In this document: in pieces, positions 25,610-30,896 of the stretch | Position numbering within the stretch: position 1 is the first letter of the stretch | Layout of the letters: every line of letters starts with the position of its first letter | Source of the DNA: JTS-RE37 sp041743975 | GTDB taxonomy: Bacteria > Bacteroidota > Bacteroidia > Flavobacteriales > Flavobacteriaceae | Direction: 5' to 3' | Length of the DNA: 30,896 nucleotides | NCBI GenBank assembly: GCA_041743975.1 | Contig: JBGTLT010000093.1 | Coordinates: forward strand, 1-30,896 | Translations under genes and position numbers: made by a program | The notes under the pieces: generated by a model | What the model was told of the DNA's origin: nothing | The model's database searches: none | What the model saw: only the letters and a program-made list of their open reading frames with translations

Positions 25610-25778
25610 CAAAATTCGGCAAGAGGCAGGAACTTTCGGGTATTCCCAAAAAATCAGACAACATTTTCCTCCGGGTTAGCACACAATAACAGCTGCTTTG
25701 CAACTATTCTTTTCTATTGCCTGTTCAATTACCCACTTTAGTAGTCCCAAATCTTACCAAACATAACCTGGTAAATGA

Positions 25779-25809
25779 ACAAAGCCCTGATACACTCTCA
25801 GGGCTTTGT
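25779..25809 (-). terminator. Strong hairpin terminator of yidC
   Basis: Arms of 12 bp (ACAAAGCCCTGA at 25779-25790 and TCAGGGCTTTGT at 25798-25809) pair perfectly around a 7-nt loop, 32 bp past the yidC stop codon on the reverse strand. The T-rich side on the reverse strand (GTTCATTT) is modest, but symmetry and position make termination likely. Confidence 0.8.
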
Positions 25810-25841
25810 CATTTTCAGGGCTGGTTCATCTTTAGGTTATC

Positions 25842-27692
25842 CTATCGTTTGCCTGTTTTTTTCTGGGCCTCTGCCTGTTCCATCATTTCCCGCATTTTCC
25901 TTTGGAACTTATTTTCTTTCTTGGGCTTCAATTTATTTTCCTGTATCTGGGCATGGATCTTATCCTCATCCAAAATGAATTTCTTGATGGCGAGCATAAT
26001 AAAAATTGTGATCAGGTTGGAAACGAAGTAATATAGGCTCAATCCACTAGCGTAGTTATTAAAGAAGAACAACATCATCAGCGGGGATAGGTACATGATG
26101 AATTTCATATTCGGCATCCCAGGCTGGGTTGGCATATTTTGGCCCATGGTCATCATCATATAGAAGAATATGGCAATGGATGCCAGTATGGGGAACAGGC
26201 TTACGTGGTCTCCATAAAAGGGTATGTGAAAGGGCAATTGGGCAATAGTGTCATAAGAAGACAGATCCTCAGCCCATAAAAAGGATTTCTGGCGCAATGC
26301 AAAAGAGGTGGGGAAAAACATGAACAACGCATAGAATATAGGCAACTGCAGTAAGGCCGGGACACACCCGCTCATGGGGCTGACCCCTGCCTTATTGTAC
26401 AATTTCATAGTTTCCTGTTGCTTTTTCATGGCATTGTCCTTATATTTTTCACCGAGTTCCGTTATCTCCGGTTTCAGGACTTTCATCTTGGCCTGTGACA
26501 GGTAGGATTTATAGGTTACGGGTGACATGAGCAATCGTACAATGATGGTCATTACAACGATAGCAATCCCGAAGGGCAAAAAGGAGGTGAGAAATGTATA
26601 GAACGGCGTGAAAATATGCCGGTTGATCCAGCCAAAAATCCCCCATCCGAAGGGGATGGAATCTGCCAGTCCCAGATCTTCGTAGGCCGAAAAGACTTTT
26701 ATGTCAGTGGGTCCGTAATACCAATACATATTTTGGGCAAGTTCCCCGCCCTCCAGTTCAATGGGAATGGAACTTGCATATTCCTTGGTGAAATGAGAAT
26801 CATCATCTTCCTTGCCAACCAGGTTAACGGAACTGAGCACGGCACTTTTAAAGGGTTGGTCTGAGGCCAGGATGGAACTGAAAAAATGCTGGCGGTACGA
26901 AACCCACTTCAAGGACTCTTCAGTTTCCTCGTCATCGCTGCCTTCTGAAAGCTTGCTTATTTTCCCATCTTCGTGGTTATAGGTGAGGCGGGTATACCGG
27001 TTCTCGTATTCTATGCTCTTATTATGCCGTATTCCCCGTAATTTCCATATCAGGGATACAGGCTGATTTGCATTGATAATACCATTAAGCCCCTCCGTCC
27101 GAATATTGAAATTAACAAGGTATTCCCCCGGTTTCATTTCATATCGGTATTCAAGATATTGGTTAGGAGATACCCTTGCTTTCATGGAAAGCACCTGGTT
27201 GTTGCCACTTTCGGACAGCGTGGGTTCAAAAAACAGATCCCTGGTATTAATTGTACGGTTGTCTGCGGTTGTGAAATTCAGATCAAAGGATGCGTTCCCT
27301 TCATGTACCAAGTAAACAGGTACCGAGTCATATGTAACGAATTCCTTCATTTTTGCTTCTACAATCTGCCCCCCCTTGTTGCTTATTTTAAGCAAAAGCA
27401 CTTGGTTTTCAAGGGTTGTAATCCCTTCGGAGGCCTGTGAAAAGCCAAAATCCCCAATCTTCTTCTTGTATTCAGCAACGGCTGTAGAATCTGTGAGGTC
27501 AACCGGGTGGTCTTGTAATACGGGCGTTTTTTCGGGGATCTGGGCAGGGGCATTTTCTACCTGCTGCTGTTCCGTTTTCTGGGCTTCTATTTCTTCCGGT
27601 GTAGGCTGCTTGGTATAAAACCAAAAAATCAGTATTCCAAAAATCAGCAAAAAGCCGATAATTGAATTAATATCCAGTTTCTTTTCTTCCAT
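25842..27692 (-). CDS. yidC: Membrane protein insertase YidC
   Basis: YidC inserts and folds inner-membrane proteins, alone or with SecYEG. The 616-residue protein has an N-terminal membrane segment (about residues 9-26), a large periplasmic beta domain (about 80-350) and the conserved C-terminal helical core (about 365-590). The hydrophilic-groove arginine is Arg386 in IVRLLMSPVTYKS; the QQETMKLYNKAGVSPMSGCVPALLQ region marks the cytoplasmic hairpin and following helix. The C-terminus is Lys-rich, as in Bacteroidota. The gene follows pyrG by 98 bp, has its own TACCTTTG box at 27731-27738 and ends before a strong hairpin. Confidence 0.97.
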   Translation of the reverse strand: MEEKKLDINSIIGFLLIFGILIFWFYTKQPTPEEIEAQKTEQQQVENAPAQIPEKTPVLQDHPVDLTDSTAVAEYKKKIGDFGFSQASEGITTLENQVLLLKISNKGGQIVEAKMKEFVTYDSVPVYLVHEGNASFDLNFTTADNRTINTRDLFFEPTLSESGNNQVLSMKARVSPNQYLEYRYEMKPGEYLVNFNIRTEGLNGIINANQPVSLIWKLRGIRHNKSIEYENRYTRLTYNHEDGKISKLSEGSDDEETEESLKWVSYRQHFFSSILASDQPFKSAVLSSVNLVGKEDDDSHFTKEYASSIPIELEGGELAQNMYWYYGPTDIKVFSAYEDLGLADSIPFGWGIFGWINRHIFTPFYTFLTSFLPFGIAIVVMTIIVRLLMSPVTYKSYLSQAKMKVLKPEITELGEKYKDNAMKKQQETMKLYNKAGVSPMSGCVPALLQLPIFYALFMFFPTSFALRQKSFLWAEDLSSYDTIAQLPFHIPFYGDHVSLFPILASIAIFFYMMMTMGQNMPTQPGMPNMKFIMYLSPLMMLFFFNNYASGLSLYYFVSNLITIFIMLAIKKFILDEDKIHAQIQENKLKPKKENKFQRKMREMMEQAEAQKKTGKR

Positions 27693-27730
27693 TTATATGC
27701 TATTGAAAACCCATTGGATTGCCAGAAATC

Positions 27731-27738
27731 CAAAGGTA
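27731..27738 (-). promoter_or_regulatory. Candidate -7 box TACCTTTG of yidC
   Basis: The reverse strand reads TACCTTTG, an exact TAnnTTTG match, 38 bp before the ATG at 27692, inside the 98-bp pyrG-yidC gap. This suggests that yidC can be transcribed independently of pyrG. Confidence 0.5.
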
Positions 27739-27790
27739 CTTGAAATTAGATTGCTTTTTGAATTTGCAAATATATGTCCAATTGTGCAGT

Positions 27791-29428
27791 TTAAGCCAAA
27801 CTGGCATTAGTTTGTTGTTTTTTGTGTTGTAGTACGGCCTTTACAAACCCAACAAACAACGGATGGGGACTCGCCACCGTGCTTTTGTATTCCGGGTGGT
27901 ATTGGACCCCTATGAACCAGGGGTGTGAAGGTATCTCAATAATTTCCACAAGTCCGGTTTTTTTATTGATCCCTGAGGCAATCAGGCCCGCGTTTTCGAG
28001 TGCCTCTTTATAATCATTGTTTAATTCATACCGGTGCCGGTGCCTCTCAGAAATTTGGGTCTTTCCCTGGTAGACTTTGTGTGCCAGGGTATTTTCCACC
28101 AACTCACAATCCCATGCACCAAGTCGCATAGTTCCTCCTTTGTTGATTATCGTCTTTTGTTCCTCCATCAGGCTGATCACCGGGTATGGTGTATCTTCCA
28201 TCATTTCCGTTGAGTTGGCACCTGATAGACCCAGTATATTACGGGAAAATTCTATTACTGCCATTTGCATTCCGAGGCAGATTCCCAGGAAGGGAATGTC
28301 ATTTTCCCTGGCATATTGTACTGCCCGGATCTTCCCTTCGATACCCCTTTCGCCAAAACCCGGGGCAACCAGGATCCCATCCAGGCCTTTCATTTTATTT
28401 TCAAAATTGGTATTGGTAAAATGTTCGGAATGCAATGGCCTCACATTGACCTTAACCTCATTAATTGCCCCGGCATGGATAAAGGATTCCAGGATAGACT
28501 TATAGGAATCCTGCAATTCCACATATTTTCCAATAAGCCCGACGTTTACTTCACTCTTCGGGTTCTTGTGCCGATCCAGGAACTCGTGCCATTGTGTGAG
28601 GTCGGGTGGATTGTGGTCCGGGAGGGCCAGTTTTTTCAGCGCCACCGTATCCAGGCCTTCCTCCTGCATCATGATAGGGACGTCATATATGGTTGAGGCA
28701 TCAATTGACTGAATAACCGCTTCCTTTTTTACGTTGCAGAAGAGTGCTATTTTTTGTTTGATTTCATCTGATATTTCATGCTCGGTCCGGCAAACAAGGA
28801 TATCGGCTTTGATTCCGCTTTCCATCAGGGCTTTTACCGAATGCTGGGTGGGTTTGGTTTTTAACTCCCCTGCTGCAGAGAGGTAAGGAATCAGCGTCAG
28901 GTGTATAACAATGGCATTGAAATCGCCCAGATCCCATAACAACTGCCGCACGGCCTCGATATACGGCAGGGATTCTATATCGCCTACAGTACCGCCAATT
29001 TCGGTAATCACGATGTCGTATTCCCCGCTATTGCCCAATATCTGTACCCGTTCCTTGATTTCGTTGGTAATATGGGGCACGACCTGAACGGTCTTCCCCA
29101 AAAATTCCCCTCGTCGCTCCTTATCGATAACACTTTGGTAGATCCGCCCGGTAGTAACGTTATTGGCCTGGGACGTCCTCACATTGAGGAACCTTTCATA
29201 ATGGCCCAGATCCAGGTCTGTTTCGGCACCATCATCAGTAACATAGCATTCCCCATGTTCATAAGGGTTCAGCGTTCCAGGGTCAACATTGATATACGGA
29301 TCTAATTTCTGGATGGTAGTTTTATACCCACGTGCCTGAAGGAGCTTGGCGAGTGAGGCGGCTATAATTCCTTTTCCTAAGGACGATGTTACACCTCCCG
29401 TAACGAAAATGTATTTGGTATCTGACAT
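27791..29428 (-). CDS. pyrG: CTP synthase
   Basis: CTP synthase aminates UTP to CTP with ATP and glutamine, the last step of pyrimidine nucleotide synthesis. The 545-residue protein has the N-terminal synthetase domain (TGGVTSSLGKG near residues 10-20, then DPYINVDPGTLNPYEHGE) and a C-terminal class I glutamine amidotransferase domain with nucleophile Cys384 (LGICLGMQ) and the His511/Glu513 pair (QYHPEYKS). The open frame reaches 29476, but Met at 29428 gives the usual short N-terminus (MSDTKYIFVTGG). A TATCTTTG box lies 24 bp upstream. Complete and normal. Confidence 0.98.
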   Translation of the reverse strand: MSDTKYIFVTGGVTSSLGKGIIAASLAKLLQARGYKTTIQKLDPYINVDPGTLNPYEHGECYVTDDGAETDLDLGHYERFLNVRTSQANNVTTGRIYQSVIDKERRGEFLGKTVQVVPHITNEIKERVQILGNSGEYDIVITEIGGTVGDIESLPYIEAVRQLLWDLGDFNAIVIHLTLIPYLSAAGELKTKPTQHSVKALMESGIKADILVCRTEHEISDEIKQKIALFCNVKKEAVIQSIDASTIYDVPIMMQEEGLDTVALKKLALPDHNPPDLTQWHEFLDRHKNPKSEVNVGLIGKYVELQDSYKSILESFIHAGAINEVKVNVRPLHSEHFTNTNFENKMKGLDGILVAPGFGERGIEGKIRAVQYARENDIPFLGICLGMQMAVIEFSRNILGLSGANSTEMMEDTPYPVISLMEEQKTIINKGGTMRLGAWDCELVENTLAHKVYQGKTQISERHRHRYELNNDYKEALENAGLIASGINKKTGLVEIIEIPSHPWFIGVQYHPEYKSTVASPHPLFVGFVKAVLQHKKQQTNASLA

Positions 29429-29452
29429 TGTGGGATTCTTTGTTACGGGAGT

Positions 29453-29460
29453 CAAAGATA
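29453..29460 (-). promoter_or_regulatory. Candidate -7 box TATCTTTG of pyrG
   Basis: The reverse strand reads TATCTTTG, the most typical Bacteroidota -7 sequence, 24 bp before the ATG at 29428. A TTTG lies 13 bp further upstream, shorter than the usual spacing for a -33 element. Confidence 0.6.
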
Positions 29461-29477
29461 CAAATTGCCTGAACAAA

Positions 29478-29720
29478 TCACCGGGTATCTCCCGGAAAAT
29501 CTTTCCTGATCCTTCGGATCAATGGTTCCAATCCGTTTATTTTGATCTCAAGCATCTGCTGCATCTGGATCCCTGATTTACCTGCGGGAAATCCCTTTTG
29601 TTGGAACCAGAGCAGGTATGATTCGGGAAGATCCACCAAATAGCGGCCCTTATATTTGCCGAAATGCATTTTATAATGTGCCAGGTCGATCAAATATTGT
29701 TTATCCGGGTATAAGTTCAT
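29478..29720 (-). CDS. DUF3820 family small protein
   Basis: The 80-residue product contains the DUF3820 signature MHFGKYKGRYLVDLPESYLLWF (about residues 18-39). The family is small, cytosolic and widespread; it is related to a quorum-sensing-regulated virulence factor fold, but its function is not established. It lies 49 bp upstream of pyrG on the same strand, yet pyrG has its own promoter box in between. Upstream, a 49-bp gap with a clear inverted repeat separates it from a divergent isomerase gene. Confidence 0.85.
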   Translation of the reverse strand: MNLYPDKQYLIDLAHYKMHFGKYKGRYLVDLPESYLLWFQQKGFPAGKSGIQMQQMLEIKINGLEPLIRRIRKDFPGDTR

Positions 29721-29743
29721 TTTTTAAATCTAAATAAATTATA

Positions 29744-29759
29744 TTTAGTATCTACTAAA
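29744..29759. promoter_or_regulatory. Inverted repeat TTTAGTA-TC-TACTAAA in a divergent promoter, operator candidate
   Basis: Two perfect 7-bp arms flank a 2-bp centre, 10 bp before the ATG at 29770 and 23 bp before the divergent DUF3820 start. Placement so close to the start suits a repressor site; the central TATCTACT could also be part of a -7 box. No regulator gene is visible nearby. Confidence 0.45.
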
Positions 29760-29769
29760 CCATCAAAAA

Positions 29770-30639
29770 ATGAAACGCAGATCATTTATAGGGACAACAG
29801 CAGCCGCTACGGTAGGTGTATTGGCAACCCAAAGCACTAAGGCAATGCCCGCACGGAGTAATAAATCTCTGGAATTGAACGGAAATATCAATCACAGTGC
29901 CTGTTTCTGGTGTTATAATCCCATCCCACTCGAGGAGTTTCTACAAAATCTGCAGTCGCTTGGGGTTAAAGCAATTGATCTGGTGGGCCCGGATGACTGG
30001 CCCCTGCTTAAAAAGTATGATATCCATGCATCCATGTGTTGGGGAGCACAAATCAGCCTTACGGAAGGATGGAATGATCCTCAGTATCATGAGGTCCTGA
30101 TTAAGAACTATACGGAAATGATTCCCAGGGTCGCAGCGGAGGGTTATACCAACCTTATTTGTTTCAGCGGTAACCGACGGGGAATGGATGATGCTGTTGG
30201 GTTGAAGAATTGTGTGGATGGAATAAAGAAAATTATTCCTGTTGCGGAGGAACATGGAGTGGTCGTTCAAATGGAACTCCTGAATTCCAAGGTAAACCAC
30301 GAAGATTATATGTGCGACCATACTCTTTGGGGGGTGGAACTTTGCAAGCAGCTGGGTTCCGAGAATTTTAAATTGCTTTATGATATTTACCACATGCAGA
30401 TAATGGAAGGGGATATAATCCGGAATATCCAGGATTACCACCAATATTTTGGACATTATCACACGGGGGGCAATCCCGGCAGACATGAGATCAATGAAAC
30501 CCAGGAATTGTATTACCCGGCTATTATGAAGGCTATTGTGGAAACTGGTTTCAAGGGGCATGTGGCACAGGAATTTATCCCTACCTGGGAGGATAAGATC
30601 GCTGCGCTTAAAGAAGGTATCACTATTTGTGATGTTTGA
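29770..30639 (+). CDS. Tat-exported sugar isomerase/epimerase, hydroxypyruvate-isomerase-like (TIM barrel)
   Basis: The 289-residue product begins with a twin-arginine signal (MKRRSFIGTTAAA), so it is likely folded in the cytoplasm and exported. The rest is an AP-endonuclease-2/xylose-isomerase-like TIM barrel close to hydroxypyruvate isomerase. Metal ligands expected for that group are visible: Glu169 (VVQMELLNS), Asp205 (LLYDIYHMQ), His231 (HYHTGG) and Glu268 (VAQEFIPT). It probably isomerises or epimerises a small sugar or keto acid; the substrate is unknown. Such Tat-exported members are common in Bacteroidota and usually appear with sugar-use genes. A GC hairpin follows 14 bp after the stop codon. 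Confidence 0.9.
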   Translation: MKRRSFIGTTAAATVGVLATQSTKAMPARSNKSLELNGNINHSACFWCYNPIPLEEFLQNLQSLGVKAIDLVGPDDWPLLKKYDIHASMCWGAQISLTEGWNDPQYHEVLIKNYTEMIPRVAAEGYTNLICFSGNRRGMDDAVGLKNCVDGIKKIIPVAEEHGVVVQMELLNSKVNHEDYMCDHTLWGVELCKQLGSENFKLLYDIYHMQIMEGDIIRNIQDYHQYFGHYHTGGNPGRHEINETQELYYPAIMKAIVETGFKGHVAQEFIPTWEDKIAALKEGITICDV

Positions 30640-30652
30640 CAACCTCTTTCTT

Positions 30653-30669
30653 CCCGCGCTCCACGCGGG
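30653..30669 (+). terminator. GC hairpin after the isomerase gene
   Basis: CCCGCG-CTCCA-CGCGGG forms a perfect 6-bp GC stem 14 bp past the stop codon. No T-tract follows directly. It could end transcription or be the first unit of the repeat cluster that follows. Confidence 0.45.
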
Positions 30670-30888
30670 AATTCATTCTCCTCCTTAAAAGGAGGCGGTT
30701 TTACTCACAACATGAATTATGTTCAGAGAGTCCCCCTCCTTTCAGGAGGAGCGCCCCGCTTCAGTGGGGCGGGGTGGTCTCGGGGCGGGGTGGTCTCATG
30801 AATGATGTTCAGAGAATACCCTCCTTTCAGGAGGGGTTGGGGTGGTCGCACGGGAATTCATTCTCCCCTTAACAGGAGGAGGTTTACT
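30666..30888. repeat. Intergenic repeat cluster: two direct-repeat pairs, a 16-bp tandem duplication and several hairpins
   Basis: Direct repeat A (30666-30705 and 30851-30888) shares the exact 15-mer CGGGAATTCATTCTC followed by a similar hairpin and GGTTT. Direct repeat B (30711-30751 and 30797-30836) shares CATGAAT-ATGTTCAGAGA followed by CCCTCCTTTCAGGAGG, a hairpin with 5-bp arms. Between them GGGGCGGGGTGGTCTC is perfectly duplicated in tandem (30766-30781, 30782-30797), preceded by a GCCCCGC-TTCA-GTGGGGC hairpin. GGGGTGGTC recurs at 30839-30847. Nothing here looks protein-coding. The pattern resembles CCTCCTTT/GGAGG-type intergenic repeats known from Bacteroidota genomes, but family assignment is from memory. 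The array runs to near the window edge and may continue. Confidence 0.75.
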
Positions 30889-30896
30889 GATCCAGG

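Noticed and set aside
30636..30872. Forward ORF of 78 codons across the window end
   Set aside because: It runs through the repeat and hairpin array, has no family resemblance, and overlaps the isomerase stop; it is a by-product of repeats lacking stops in one frame.
30653..30889. Possible CRISPR array
   Set aside because: Repeats differ in type, spacing is irregular (direct tandem 16-bp unit, 87 and about 185 bp pairs), and there are no uniform spacers or cas genes.

Overview
The window looks like chromosomal DNA from a member of the Bacteroidota, most likely a Flavobacteriaceae-type marine bacterium of moderate GC. The reasons are a Bacteroidota-style YidC and CTP synthase, -7 promoter boxes of the form TAnnTTTG (TATCTTTG before pyrG, TACCTTTG before yidC, TATTTTTG before mnmA), a near absence of Shine-Dalgarno sequences, and many exported hydrolases. 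No rRNA, tRNA, CRISPR array, transposase or phage gene was seen. The genus is not assigned.

Layout. Positions 1-1919 hold the end of a MoxR-type AAA ATPase and a DUF58 protein, a common chaperone/von Willebrand-like pair. Positions 2161-5754 hold a three-gene succinate:quinone oxidoreductase operon (membrane anchor, flavoprotein, iron-sulfur subunit). Its anchor resembles the cysteine/histidine-rich anchor of mycobacterial Sdh1 rather than the cytochrome b558 anchor usual in Bacteroidota. A reverse-strand TPR-like hypothetical gene (5783-6286) and a gene-poor gap follow.

Positions 6748-19181 hold a run of seven same-strand genes, almost all exported: an M20-type amidohydrolase, a DUF4038 (apiosidase-like) glycoside hydrolase, an M28 glutamate-carboxypeptidase-like peptidase, a very large lipoprotein (beta-propeller, HEAT repeats and a c-type heme site), a TPR protein with conserved histidine motifs, a SCO1/SenC copper protein and an SMP-30/gluconolactonase-like lipoprotein. 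Spacing and separate promoter-like boxes argue for several transcription units. The content suggests extracytoplasmic breakdown and oxidation of sugars and peptides, with SCO1 linking to copper/heme oxidase assembly; that link is inference.

Positions 19348-20849 are a patch of gene decay: an NmrA-like NAD(P)-binding gene with one frameshift, facing a short-chain dehydrogenase with three in-frame stops and a late frameshift. An intact quinone-oxidoreductase-like gene follows on the reverse strand, then a membrane acyltransferase (HGSNAT/DUF5009 type) on the forward strand.

Positions 23246-29720 are a mostly housekeeping reverse-strand block: nitronate monooxygenase-like protein, MnmA, YidC, PyrG and a DUF3820 protein. 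A Tat-exported sugar isomerase/epimerase (29770-30639) is divergent from it across a region with a clear inverted repeat. The window ends in a cluster of hairpins and direct/tandem repeats (30653-30889).

No single gene set here is clearly an unknown defence or mobile system. The most unusual points are the Sdh1-like respiratory complex in a Bacteroidota background, the TPR protein with an HxxHMPSH motif beside SCO1, the propeller-HEAT-heme lipoprotein, and the decayed oxidoreductase pair.
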